Source: Collimonas rhizosphaerae (GTDB lineage: Bacteria; Pseudomonadota; Gammaproteobacteria; Burkholderiales; Burkholderiaceae_D). From it: 64,000 bases of DNA. The stretch lies in NCBI RefSeq assembly GCF_038896935.1, contig NZ_JBANDC010000019.1, positions 1 through 64,000 on the forward strand, given 5' to 3'. The translations under genes and the position numbers were made by a program. Of the stretch, positions 52,626-60,796 are shown one piece after another (position 1 is the stretch's first letter; each line of letters begins with the position of its first letter). The notes under the pieces are model-generated. The model was not told the origin of the DNA. It saw nothing but the letters and a program-made list of their open reading frames with translations, and ran no database searches.

Positions 52626-53411
52626 ATGACAACACCATATTTCGATTTCGTCACCGGCCTAATCGCGGCGGCAAAGGCACAAGCCGACAAACTGGCAAGT
52701 CATGCGGACCATCACGGTTTGGCGGGAGAGATACGTGAACTGGCAGCGCAGAAATGCGTAGAGCCGTTCCTAACTCAAAGCTTCCGATGTGGTACAGGGA
52801 AGGTCATAGACTCACTCGGAAACAAATCGGATCAGGCGGATATTGTCGTTTATCATAAAAGGACTGTGGCGCCCGTTTTTCTCAGCAGTCAACTTGGGCT
52901 TTTCCCTGTTGAGTGCGTAGAATACGTGTTTGAGGTGAAATCGACGCTTTCAGCGACCGAGATCAAAGATGCGAACACTAAATTTCGTGCGCTCGCCAAG
53001 TTGAAGTCTTATCCAAAAACTGACGCGGATGGAACGGTGATCGGCGGGCTCATGCCCTCCGCCATACTCCTTGCTTTCTCTTCAGATATTGTTGGCGACG
53101 AGTTGGAGCGGTATCTCAAGCATACCGACGATAGCTCCCCACCATGTACTATTCTTTGTGTTTTGGGCAAGGGATATTGGTGGTATGTGAGCGGGCAATG
53201 GCACGGGATGAGGTGTGTTCCGAGCATGCCGCCATTCACAGAGTATGCTTCTTTCATCACAGGCTTAATGAACACACTTAGTTCTGAGGAGTGTTCAATC
53301 AGGCCATTCAATCCTGGGCCATACATTGATGCGATCGGGGCAGTTATGTATGCTATGGGCCTTAAACCTGGTGACACGCCGCCAGATTATTTTCTCAATC
53401 CAACGCTTTAG
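52626..53411 (+). CDS. DUF6602 protein with PD-(D/E)XK nuclease-like motif
   Basis: A 261-aa protein. RCGTGKVIDSLGNKSDQADI followed by VEYVFEVKSTLSA gives the arrangement Asp72 ... Glu103-x-Lys105, as in PD-(D/E)XK restriction-nuclease folds; the preceding Glu35 in EIRELAAQKC could be the fourth site residue. DUF6602 proteins carry this pattern with unknown substrates. The gene may be a defence or DNA-processing nuclease. It stands between DUF2971 and an untranslated stretch, without a methylase nearby. Confidence 0.75.
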   Translation: MTTPYFDFVTGLIAAAKAQADKLASHADHHGLAGEIRELAAQKCVEPFLTQSFRCGTGKVIDSLGNKSDQADIVVYHKRTVAPVFLSSQLGLFPVECVEYVFEVKSTLSATEIKDANTKFRALAKLKSYPKTDADGTVIGGLMPSAILLAFSSDIVGDELERYLKHTDDSSPPCTILCVLGKGYWWYVSGQWHGMRCVPSMPPFTEYASFITGLMNTLSSEECSIRPFNPGPYIDAIGAVMYAMGLKPGDTPPDYFLNPTL

Positions 53412-53675
53412 TGGATCGTCCGTTTCGGCTACTCGCTTGCACTATGGCCAACGTTTCAATGTTGGATCTCGGCGACTTAAACCGGCCGCATCGGGTTGGT
53501 TGCAGGTATTCAGGAAATGCTTGCACTGTATGTAAACTCAGTATATGATTCTTCTGTCACCAGTCGCGTCCATACAAAACGTGACAGCCAATACAAGAGT
53601 TGATTCGTTACATGTCGAGGCCACTTTGCAGATAGCATTGGGTTTTGGGAATCATCTCCTGTATTGGTTGGATCT

Positions 53676-53699
53676 AAGCTCGCCTCGGCGAGCTTTTTT
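53676..53699 (+). terminator. Rho-independent terminator
   Basis: AAGCTCGCC-TC-GGCGAGCTT with T-run folds tightly (the TC and flanking base pair form the loop). No gene ends just upstream on this strand. Confidence 0.7.
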
Positions 53700-53819
53700 G
53701 TTTATGATTCAATCGTCCTTAGTTGATTAGCGAGCATAGTTTCGATAATCAGTAAGGAGATAAGCCCGCACGATCTTTCGTAAAAGCGACCGCTCCTCGC
53801 TGCTGGCACCAAATTTCAA

Positions 53820-53853
53820 AGCCTCGAACCGTCACTGGTTCGGGGCTTTTTCG
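53820..53853 (+). terminator. Rho-independent terminator
   Basis: AGCC(T)CGAACC-GTCACT-GGTTCGGGGCT followed by TTTTT is a long stem with one bulge. It lies 34 bases before the small membrane gene, again with no gene end upstream on this strand. Confidence 0.7.
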
Positions 53854-53886
53854 TTTCAGCGGCATAAATAAATGAGGTTTTCGAAA

Positions 53887-54024
53887 ATGAATGTGACTGG
53901 TCAACTGGATTCGCAAGATGCCGGGAAATTAGCATCGATAATTGGCATCTCCTACATTATTGTGGCCATTGGAGTCGCGTCTGCGGGAGTCGCCACGTTA
54001 GTTTGGACCGTTCGTTGGTGGTAG
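53887..54024 (+). CDS. Single-span membrane peptide, possibly phage-derived
   Basis: A 45-aa open frame too short for most gene callers. After a polar N-terminus (NVTGQLDSQDAGKL) it has one hydrophobic span, IIGISYIIVAIGVASAGVAT, and ends VWTVRWW. It begins MNVTG at 53887 with a possible AGG a few bases upstream. It lies just before a phage-type HNH gene, so it may be a phage lysis or membrane peptide. The assignment rests only on its form and position. Confidence 0.4.
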   Translation: MNVTGQLDSQDAGKLASIIGISYIIVAIGVASAGVATLVWTVRWW

Positions 54025-54042
54025 TGCGATCGAGTCGAACCG

Positions 54043-54345
54043 ATGCCATGTAGACCAAAGTTAATATGCCGGCAGCCAGGCTGCGGCGCACTAATTGATT
54101 CGCCTGGCTATTGCACGAAGCACTCCACAGCCAGGCAGAAGGCCGATTCAGAAAGACATGGTACCGTTCACGAGCGCGGCTATACCAGCGCTTGGACGAA
54201 GGCGCGGCTTCATTATTTGAATGCACATCCGCTTTGTGTTCATTGTGATCGTGACGGCATCGTTAAAGAGGCCGCGATTGTGGACCATATCATTCCACAT
54301 CGATTGAAAGCGGCAATAGATACGGGGATAGAAAGATCACGGTGA
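54043..54345 (+). pseudogene. Phage-type HNH endonuclease, truncated
   Basis: A 100-aa frame matching the first two thirds of phage HNH endonucleases, which act with terminase in head packaging. The zinc pair Cys65-x-x-Cys68 (HPLCVHC) and the first catalytic segment AAIVDHIIPHR (Asp81-His82) are intact. The part that should follow, carrying the N and last H (pattern LFWDxxNWQPLCKxCHDRKT), is missing, and the frame ends in unrelated residues. It is therefore probably inactive. It marks the right end of the accessory island; the FNR box of hemN starts 8 bases later. Confidence 0.7.
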
Positions 54346-54352
54346 ATCAGGA

Positions 54353-54366
54353 TTGATCTATATCAA
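54353..54366. promoter_or_regulatory. FNR/Anr-type box upstream of hemN
   Basis: TTGATCTATATCAA is a perfect TTGAT-N4-ATCAA match. It is about 88 bases from the hemN start at 54454, a usual spacing for activation by FNR under low oxygen. Confidence 0.85.
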
Positions 54367-54453
54367 AGCGTGAACCGGACCCGCACGATACCCTGTGTTG
54401 AATGAATGTGGTCAGTCCCGCGTATTGACACATCCGATAACCGGAGGCTGTAC

Positions 54454-55872
54454 ATGTTTTCTTCCAGAAAATCCTTGCCCTCAATGGATGCAGTCAGTTT
54501 CGATGCCTCCTTGCTGCGCAAGCTGAACCAGCTTGGACCTCGTTATACCTCCTACCCCACGGCAGACAGGTTTTCAGAAGATTTCGGTTCCGACGACTAT
54601 CTGCAAGCAGTTGCCAACAGGCGTGACATGGGTGCGCGCCATGCCTTGTCGTTGTATATGCATATTCCGTTTTGCGAAACGATTTGCTACTACTGCGCCT
54701 GCAATAAGGTCGCCAGCAAGAGTCTTGGCAAGGCGGCGCTCTACCTGACCTACCTGAAGCGCGAGATCTCGATGCAGGCGGAATTGTTTCAAGGCATGAA
54801 CCAGGTCGAGCAATTGCATTTCGGCGGCGGCACGCCGACCTTCCTGACGGACTTGCAGATGACGGATCTGCTTGCGCATCTACACCGGAATTTTCAGTTT
54901 GCACCGGACGGGCAGGGGGAATATTCGATAGAGGTCGATCCGCGCACGGTTACGCCGAAACGCATCGTCACATTGCGGCGCCAGGGCTTTAATCGCCTTA
55001 GCCTCGGTGTGCAAGATTTCGATCCTGTGGTGCAGAAAGCCGTTAACCGGGTCCAGCCTGAGGAAGATACGCTCAGGATCATTGATGCTGCCCGTTATGC
55101 CGGCTTTCGCTCAGTCAGCATAGATCTGATTTACGGTTTGCCGAAACAGAATGTGATATCGATGGCGCAAACGCTGAGCAAGGTGATCGCAGCGGCGCCG
55201 GACCGGATCGCCGTTTTCAGCTATGCGCACATGCCGCATATATTCAAGCCGCAACGCCGCATCGCCGACGTCGACTTGCCGACGCCGGAAGCCAAGATAG
55301 ACATGTTGTTCCTCTGCATAAAGCGGCTGACCGACGCTGGTTACGTGTACATCGGCATGGACCATTTCGCCAAGCCTGACGACGATTTAGCGATCGCCCA
55401 GCGACAAGGGCGCCTGCATCGCAATTTTCAAGGTTATTCGACGCACGCTGAGGCTGACCTGGTCTCATGCGGCGTGTCTGCCATCAGTGCCGTCGGAGCC
55501 AGCTATAGCCAGAACGAAAAAACCTTGGATGCCTATTATCAACGCCTCGACCAGCACGCATTGCCGATTGTGCGCGGCGCCAAGCTGAGCATGGATGACT
55601 TGCTGCGACGGCTGATCATTCAACGCCTGATGTGCAATTTCGAGTTATCGCTTGCATCGATCGAGATCGCCTATCCGATCAAGTTCTCTGAATACTTTTC
55701 CACTGAATTGACGCAATTGGAATTGCTGGCGGCAGACGGCTTGCTCAAGCTGGATGACGAATGGATCACTGTGACCATGAGAGGGCGTTTGCTGATCCGT
55801 AATATCTGCATGGTGTTTGATCGCTATCTGGCCTTGGCGCAAAGCCCATTGCGTTATTCGAAAACCATTTAG
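54454..55872 (+). CDS. hemN: Oxygen-independent coproporphyrinogen III oxidase
   Basis: A radical SAM enzyme of heme synthesis, 472 aa, that decarboxylates coproporphyrinogen III without oxygen. The cluster cysteines are Cys74, Cys78 and Cys81 in IPFCETICYYCACN. The HemN-specific N-terminus PRYTSYPTADRF and the later GGGTPTFL and SLGVQDFDPVVQKAVNR are clear. GGAGG 6 bases before the ATG at 54454 sets the start; an upstream ATG at 54406 lacks such a site. A perfect FNR box stands upstream. It is convergent with the desaturase gene. Confidence 0.96.
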   Translation: MFSSRKSLPSMDAVSFDASLLRKLNQLGPRYTSYPTADRFSEDFGSDDYLQAVANRRDMGARHALSLYMHIPFCETICYYCACNKVASKSLGKAALYLTYLKREISMQAELFQGMNQVEQLHFGGGTPTFLTDLQMTDLLAHLHRNFQFAPDGQGEYSIEVDPRTVTPKRIVTLRRQGFNRLSLGVQDFDPVVQKAVNRVQPEEDTLRIIDAARYAGFRSVSIDLIYGLPKQNVISMAQTLSKVIAAAPDRIAVFSYAHMPHIFKPQRRIADVDLPTPEAKIDMLFLCIKRLTDAGYVYIGMDHFAKPDDDLAIAQRQGRLHRNFQGYSTHAEADLVSCGVSAISAVGASYSQNEKTLDAYYQRLDQHALPIVRGAKLSMDDLLRRLIIQRLMCNFELSLASIEIAYPIKFSEYFSTELTQLELLAADGLLKLDDEWITVTMRGRLLIRNICMVFDRYLALAQSPLRYSKTI

Positions 55873-56016
55873 GCGCTTGCATGGAATTACATCCGCCCGT
55901 CATGAAGCCGGCGGCCGATGATGCTGTCGAGACGCAGCATGTCTGGTAGAAGATAGGGCATTGCGGCTCGCCGCAGCACGCTATTTGACCGCCAGACATC
56001 GGCTGACGGCCTAAGG

Positions 56017-57105
56017 TCAGATGACCTGCGCCGGCGCGCTGGTGGGTATGCCGGAAAAATCGGTCCAGCAGCGGCGCTGAAAATCGTAGAGTTTGCAACG
56101 GCGTGCCGTATCAAAGTACCAGCGCCAGGAAAATTTCTGAATCACTATGCGCGACGGCAGCATGGTTTCCAGAATCTGCTGTGCTTTTTGCAGGCGATAG
56201 AGCGGGATGCTCATGTCGACATGATGGGCAGTGTGCTCCATGATGTGATGCAATAAAGCACCGATGCGGTAGCGAAAGGTGAGGTGGACCGTGGTGGAGA
56301 CAAATGGCTGTGCTGCCGCCCACACGGTTTTCTGCTCGTACCAGGCGACGCCGGTATGGGTATGGTGGACATACACCACAAAACCGATCATCGCGTTCCA
56401 GAACAGGAACGGCGTCACAAAGCCAGCCAGCAAGATCAACCACACCGATTGTCCGGTAGCGAGCGCGGCAGCGGCAAGCGCAGCAATCCAGGACAGTGCT
56501 GCGACCGTAACCAGCACGCCATCCCAGACGAAGACCGAGCGCCGGGTGGGCATTTTCTTCCGGCTGGGAAAATACATGCGTTGCCACCACATTTCAACCA
56601 GGTAGTACAACCAAGGTCCCCACCCGCTGCGATAGATGCGTTCCAGCCATTGGCGCCAACGCGGCAGGGCGCGGAATTCCTCCAGCGATAGCGGATGCCA
56701 GACAAAGTCGAAACCTTTCAGGTTGGTGTAGCCGTGATGCACCACGTTATGGCCGGCATCCCACAGGCTATATGGCGTCAGCGACGGCAGGAAAACCAGG
56801 CGGCCGAGCCAGCGATTGAGGCGCCGGTGCGGCGTGAAGCTTTGATGGCAGGCATCGTGGCCGAGAATGAACAGGCGGCCAATGATAAAGCCGGCGGCCA
56901 TGCCCAGCAATAATTTGGCTACGGCATTGTGCAGCCAGACGGTGGCGGCAATCGCCAGCGAGAACAGGATCAAGTCGAGCAAGACTAACGCCAGCGCACG
57001 GCCGGTGCTGCGCTGTGCGACCGGCAGCAGCCATGAACGGATTACTTTACGATGTGGCATGGGAGCCGACGGCGATACCGGATCTGGTAAGCGGACGGGG
57101 ATCAT
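56017..57105 (-). CDS. Membrane fatty acid desaturase
   Basis: A di-iron membrane desaturase, 362 aa from the ATG at 57105; a TTG at 57123 would add 6 residues. The three His boxes are in order: HDACH (with HQSF after it), HNVVHH and the C-terminal HTAHH, with four to six hydrophobic segments between. It introduces double bonds into acyl chains using O2. It resembles the acyl-lipid desaturases that can be expressed at low oxygen. A perfect FNR-type box lies about 70 bases upstream of the start, which is odd for an oxygen-consuming enzyme. Confidence 0.9.
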   Translation of the reverse strand: MIPVRLPDPVSPSAPMPHRKVIRSWLLPVAQRSTGRALALVLLDLILFSLAIAATVWLHNAVAKLLLGMAAGFIIGRLFILGHDACHQSFTPHRRLNRWLGRLVFLPSLTPYSLWDAGHNVVHHGYTNLKGFDFVWHPLSLEEFRALPRWRQWLERIYRSGWGPWLYYLVEMWWQRMYFPSRKKMPTRRSVFVWDGVLVTVAALSWIAALAAAALATGQSVWLILLAGFVTPFLFWNAMIGFVVYVHHTHTGVAWYEQKTVWAAAQPFVSTTVHLTFRYRIGALLHHIMEHTAHHVDMSIPLYRLQKAQQILETMLPSRIVIQKFSWRWYFDTARRCKLYDFQRRCWTDFSGIPTSAPAQVI

Positions 57106-57412
57106 TTGGCAAGCCTTTGACAAAGAGATAAAATTTCGCCTGATCTTAGGCGATATAGAAAGGCCTGGTGTTGATTTCGATCAAAGACTTGCGGGTTTCT
57201 TCGTCTGTTTTTCCGTCAAGCGGGACGATATCTTTTTATGGGGGTGTCGCTTTTGTTGGCGCCCCAGGGATTTGGTACAACGATATTGAAGACTGATTCA
57301 ATCGTTCCTGTTATACCGATTTGGCGCTACCTGGCAGATGGCCGTGCCGGTTCAGGTTGCAAATGGCCAGAAACGGACATTTGTTCCACATCAAATCAAG
57401 AGAAGCCAACGG
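57106..57412. other. Divergent region desaturase-LprI-like gene
   Basis: No gene in these 307 bases. The FNR-type box (57171-57184) is the only clear signal. Near 57365-57385 the sequence resembles a segment at 63610-63660 (both contain CGGACATTTG), hinting at a dispersed non-coding repeat. Confidence 0.4.
57171..57184. promoter_or_regulatory. FNR/Anr-type box upstream of the desaturase
   Basis: TTGATTTCGATCAA matches TTGAT-N4-ATCAA exactly. Its centre is about 72 bases upstream of the desaturase start on the minus strand. Because the box is symmetrical, it could also act on the plus-strand gene at 57413, 235 bases away. Confidence 0.8.
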
Positions 57413-57949
57413 ATGAAAAAAATTCTTGAAAAGCTACCTGTGCTCACGCGTTTTTTGCGCATTTTTTTCGGCGTATGGGTTCTTGTGCCGGTATTCATGT
57501 CGCCTATTGCGTCCGCCGAAGTCGAATGCACGGATCGTCCTGAGTGCTGGCCGGAAGGAAGCGCTATGCACACAGGGCTTCTACTGGTTCAGCAACAGAA
57601 AGCGGTTGAGAAACGTTTGGCTAGCAAGCACGATGAGCTGATTAAGCTTGTTTCTTCTTCATCGAGCACTGGAATTCCAGCGGATGGAAGGCTGTTGGCT
57701 GCACTCAAAACCCAGCAAGCCGCGTGGCTGAAATACCGAGCCGAAGAGTGTGAGTTAATTGGTTCTCTGACTGGTGCCGGTGGTACATGGCCTTCGACCT
57801 ATGCCAACAAATGCGAGCTCAACCATTCCGAGCAACGTCTTCGCCGAGTCCGCTCAGCGATTCAGTGCATCGAGAAAATTCCTTTGGAAAAGCGGCCGTT
57901 CGAACAAAACAGCTGTTTGCAGCAGCTTGCTCCGCTTACGAACAAATAG
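57413..57949 (+). CDS. LprI-like secreted protein (DUF1311)
   Basis: A 178-aa exported protein from the ATG at 57413 (a longer frame from 57338 is less likely because the signal peptide would be internal). The signal peptide is basic then hydrophobic (LRIFFGVWVLVPVFMSPIAS). The mature part contains the LprI/DUF1311 pattern AALKTQQAAWLKYRAEECEL with cysteines paired in CELNHSEQRLRRVRSAIQC. LprI-type proteins can inhibit lysozyme or have unknown roles. The Cys-rich N-terminal part (VECTDRPECW) is additional. Confidence 0.75.
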   Translation: MKKILEKLPVLTRFLRIFFGVWVLVPVFMSPIASAEVECTDRPECWPEGSAMHTGLLLVQQQKAVEKRLASKHDELIKLVSSSSSTGIPADGRLLAALKTQQAAWLKYRAEECELIGSLTGAGGTWPSTYANKCELNHSEQRLRRVRSAIQCIEKIPLEKRPFEQNSCLQQLAPLTNK

Positions 57950-58068
57950 GCTTGACACGTCTTTCACCAGGCCTGCCGAGGCAAGCCGCGACAGTCTGCT
58001 TCGAAAAAAACAGGCACCCGCTAGGCAGTTGTACCTTCATCTAGCAAGGTTCCAGATGGAACACGCCG

Positions 58069-58521
58069 TCAAAGCCGAGTAACAGGATCATCGGTGCTTG
58101 CAAGATCAGGATAGGCGTGTTTGGGCGAGGGGGGGCGCCGTGCATCTAAACTGTCGGGAAGCATGGTATCGATACAATCGGCCAACGCTTCAACTCTCTC
58201 GCCCAGAATTCTTCCCCGTGGAGTCAAGGAATATTCCACGTGGGGCGGTACAGTCCCATAAGACTTCCGATGAACCAACCCGTGTGCTTCCAGGCGCTTC
58301 AAGGTTTGCGACAGCATTTTTTCGCTCACGCCGCCGACCATTCTGCGCAGCTCGCTGAAACGTCGCACTTCGCCCATCAGCACGATAAGCAGCAGTATGC
58401 CCCAAGGACTTGTGACGTCTTTAAGCATCTCACGGCATGGGCATTCGGTTGACGGGAGCCCCTCGCGTCGGACTTGTTCGGAAAAGGACTCAGATGCGAT
58501 CAGTTTGGTTTGCGTTGCCAT
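58069..58521 (-). CDS. HxlR-family transcriptional regulator
   Basis: A 150-aa winged-helix regulator. The domain (about residues 24-115) has the family pattern LKDVTSPWGILLLIVLMGEV, RFSELRRMVGGVSEKMLSQT and GLVHRKSYGTVPPHVEYSLT. Cys27 and Cys29 (ECPCREM) near the start of the domain could sense electrophiles or quinones, as in some HxlR/YodB-type regulators. It is divergent from the NmrA-like reductase gene, and three inverted repeats lie between them. Confidence 0.93.
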   Translation of the reverse strand: MATQTKLIASESFSEQVRREGLPSTECPCREMLKDVTSPWGILLLIVLMGEVRRFSELRRMVGGVSEKMLSQTLKRLEAHGLVHRKSYGTVPPHVEYSLTPRGRILGERVEALADCIDTMLPDSLDARRPPSPKHAYPDLASTDDPVTRL

Positions 58522-58546
58522 CTCTGCACTAACCTTTCGGTGCGTA

Positions 58547-58587
58547 CTTACGGAAAGTAAGGTAATGCCTTATTGTAAGTGCCTTAC
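58547..58587. promoter_or_regulatory. Inverted-repeat operators for the HxlR regulator
   Basis: Three overlapping inverted repeats occur in the spacer: CTTAC-GGAAA-GTAAG (58547-58561), TAAGG-TAATG-CCTTA (58558-58572) and GTAAG-TGC-CTTAC (58575-58587). They sit 24-64 bases before the reductase start, the expected place for repression of both divergent genes. Confidence 0.65.
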
Positions 58588-58610
58588 TCAACCAAACCAA
58601 GGAATTTGTC

Positions 58611-59471
58611 ATGATCGTTGTTACAGGAGCCACAGGGCAGCTCGGTCGTCTGGTAATTCAGAACCTTCTACGCACGGAATCCGCATCAAGCATCGTCGCT
58701 GTAGTTCGCGATCCAGCGAAGGCGGCCGATCTATCGATTCTCGGCGTTCAAGTCCGTCAGGCTGATTACACGCAGCTAGCGTCGCTTAGGACAGCGTTTG
58801 CTGGTGCGGATAAGCTACTGCTTATATCTTCGAGCGAGCTCGAGCCCGGACAGCGCGCCTCTCACCACCGCGCCGTAATTGACGCGGCGATTGATTGTGA
58901 AGTCAAGTTGATCGGATACACGAGCGTTCTACACGCCAGCACGTCTCCGTTGGGGTTGGCTGCTGACCACGTTCAAACCGAGGCGATGCTTAAAGCTTCA
59001 GCCATCCCGTTCGTTGTGTTGCGCAATGGTTGGTACACCGAAAATTACACGATTTCAATTCCAACGGCGCTGGCTCACGGTGCGCTGATGGGTAGCGCCG
59101 GCGACGGACGAATTGCTTCGGCTGCGCGGGCTGACTATGCTGCCGCAGCTGCCTTGGCGATGACGCTTCCCGATCAAGCCGGACGGGTCTACGAACTGGC
59201 GGGGGATACTGCCTATACCTTGTCGGAGTTCGCGGCCGAAATCTCGCGGCAGTCAGGCAAGGCCGTCAACTACATGAACCTGCCGCGTGCGGAATACAAA
59301 GCGGCGCTGGTGGGCTTTGGTCTGCCCGAACCAGTCGCGGATCTGCTCGCAGATTCCGACAGCGGCGCTTCGCAAGGCGGCCTTTTCGACGATAAGCGCC
59401 AGCTCAGTACATTGATCGGCCGACCAACAACGCCGATGGCTGACACGATTGCGGCGCAACTTAAGGCATAG
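58611..59471 (+). CDS. NmrA-like SDR, NAD(P)H:quinone oxidoreductase type 2 (QorB-like)
   Basis: A 286-aa atypical short-chain dehydrogenase with an N-terminal Rossmann fold, IVVTGATGQLGRLVIQNLLR (residues 2-21). The substrate pocket regions KLIGYTSVLHA and FVVLRNGWYTENYT are like those of QorB, which reduces quinones. It lacks a typical YxxxK pair. The pairing with a divergent HxlR regulator is the common arrangement for quinone- or electrophile-inducible reductases. AAGGAA is the likely ribosome binding site, ATG at 58611. Confidence 0.88.
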   Translation: MIVVTGATGQLGRLVIQNLLRTESASSIVAVVRDPAKAADLSILGVQVRQADYTQLASLRTAFAGADKLLLISSSELEPGQRASHHRAVIDAAIDCEVKLIGYTSVLHASTSPLGLAADHVQTEAMLKASAIPFVVLRNGWYTENYTISIPTALAHGALMGSAGDGRIASAARADYAAAAALAMTLPDQAGRVYELAGDTAYTLSEFAAEISRQSGKAVNYMNLPRAEYKAALVGFGLPEPVADLLADSDSGASQGGLFDDKRQLSTLIGRPTTPMADTIAAQLKA

Positions 59472-59648
59472 GTAATTGTTGGCACATTGTCGCCAAGCCC
59501 ATGCTTTGTCAACCAACGCGATGCGCCGCATTGCGCTGAGCTGTTGGTTGACTCAGCCTCCGTAGCGTCGAGGTTCGGCTGATGGCCAATTGATTAATTT
59601 AGCTGGCCGTGTCAACGATCAGTTGTTTATTTTTTACAGGAGGTTTCA

Positions 59649-60029
59649 ATGGGTATTCGATTTCTCAAGATCGCGGTGATCTATCTATTCGTCGGCGCGT
59701 TACTTGGCGGTTATATGGGGGCGACCGACAATTTTGTTTTGGCTCCAGTCCATGCGCATCTCGCGTTGCTCGGCTGGGCTTCGCTCGCGCTTGCGGGGTT
59801 GATTTATCACCTTTACCCGGCTGCAGCGCTGACGCTGCTCGCGCGAATTCATTTTTGGTTGCACAACATCGGCCTGCCATTTTTCATGCTCGGTCTCGGC
59901 TTGGTGCTTACCGGTCATACAGCTGCAGTTCCTATCGTATCCATCTCTGCCGGCTGCGTCACTATTGGCCTGGCGGCGTTCACCGCAAACGTTCTGATGA
60001 ACGTGAAGGCTACTGCTGGCCGACAGTAA
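59649..60029 (+). CDS. Small His-containing membrane protein, cbb3 oxidase-I-like
   Basis: A 126-aa membrane protein with four hydrophobic segments. GGAGG 7 bases before the ATG sets the start. The segment PVHAHLALLGWASLALAGLI followed by HLYP and FWLHNIGLPFFMLGL resembles heme-binding helices of cbb3-type oxidase or NO reductase large subunits, with His residues in similar places. It is far too short to be an oxidase. It could be a small heme-binding or regulatory membrane protein. Confidence 0.65.
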   Translation: MGIRFLKIAVIYLFVGALLGGYMGATDNFVLAPVHAHLALLGWASLALAGLIYHLYPAAALTLLARIHFWLHNIGLPFFMLGLGLVLTGHTAAVPIVSISAGCVTIGLAAFTANVLMNVKATAGRQ

Positions 60030-60118
60030 TCTGGTGGAGATCCGCATCGTCATATTTACCCCAGGAGCTGACCATGGGAAATTGCATTTTTTAATTCTAA
60101 ATTAAGGAGAAATTAACA

Positions 60119-60766
60119 ATGAAATACGGAATAGTGGGTGCCACCGGATTAACAGGGCTTGAGATTCTCAAACAGCTTCCCTCCCATGACGTTTCGGTAT
60201 TTGTAAGGCAACCTGACAAATTGCCTAAAGAAATGAAGTTGGAGGTTATTCGCGGCGAAGTTTCGGATCAAGAAGCCCTGACAGCATGGGCGTCAAAACA
60301 AGAAACCGTGTTTGTTGCCTTGGGCCATCCCATGTCTTGGAATCTTGTCCGATACAATATTGGCCTCTCGCAAGACTACCCAATTAAGGGAATTTTAAAG
60401 GATTCGCTTTCGGCCGTTATGAAAGGAAAGCCAAAACGAATCATCTACATGAGTGCCTACGGCACCCATGAGACTCGATCCGATTTGCCATTTGTGGTTG
60501 GAAAAATATTTTTGCCAATATTTATTGGTGAGACTTACCGCGATCATGAAGAGGCTGAAACACTTTTAAGATCCTACTCCGAAGAATGGGTGGTAGTGCG
60601 CCCAGCTCAATTGACGAACGATGCTGCCCGCAAGCAGTACCGCACGGAAGTAAAATTAAATCCTTGGGGTACCGGAAAAATTTCGCGAGCGGACGTTGCT
60701 CATTTTATGATTCGCTCAGCTAAAGATACTTCATGGATCGGTCAAAAGGTCGGGCTATCTTATTAA
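60119..60766 (+). CDS. NAD(P)-binding atypical SDR
   Basis: A 215-aa Rossmann-fold protein. The N-terminus YGIVGATGLTGLEILKQL is the dinucleotide-binding GxxGxxG of the NAD(P)H-binding/NmrA-like type. PKRIIYMSAYGTHETRSDLP and EEWVVVRPAQLTNDAARKQY follow in the usual order, without a YxxxK active site. AGGAGAAA precedes the ATG. Base composition is lower in G+C than its neighbours on both sides. Function unknown; related proteins reduce flavins or biliverdin. Confidence 0.82.
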   Translation: MKYGIVGATGLTGLEILKQLPSHDVSVFVRQPDKLPKEMKLEVIRGEVSDQEALTAWASKQETVFVALGHPMSWNLVRYNIGLSQDYPIKGILKDSLSAVMKGKPKRIIYMSAYGTHETRSDLPFVVGKIFLPIFIGETYRDHEEAETLLRSYSEEWVVVRPAQLTNDAARKQYRTEVKLNPWGTGKISRADVAHFMIRSAKDTSWIGQKVGLSY

Positions 60767-60796
60767 CTCGCTATATTTTTTATAGAGATAATTGAC

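Larger units (their letters stand above)
53412..53886. other. Intergenic region with two terminators
   Basis: These 475 bases show no convincing gene. They contain a near-match LexA-like box (CTGTATGTAAACTCAG, 53527-53542) and two intrinsic terminators (53676-53699 and 53820-53853), suggesting short transcripts, possibly small RNAs, between 53540 and 53850. Confidence 0.4.

Noticed and set aside
53545..53730. 61-aa frame in the phage-remnant region
   Set aside because: It runs through the terminator hairpin at 53676-53699 and has no ribosome binding site.
53900..54400. Second attachment site (copy of the tRNA-Ser 3' end) at the island's right end
   Set aside because: No match to the T-arm/acceptor sequence of the tRNA could be seen near the junction.
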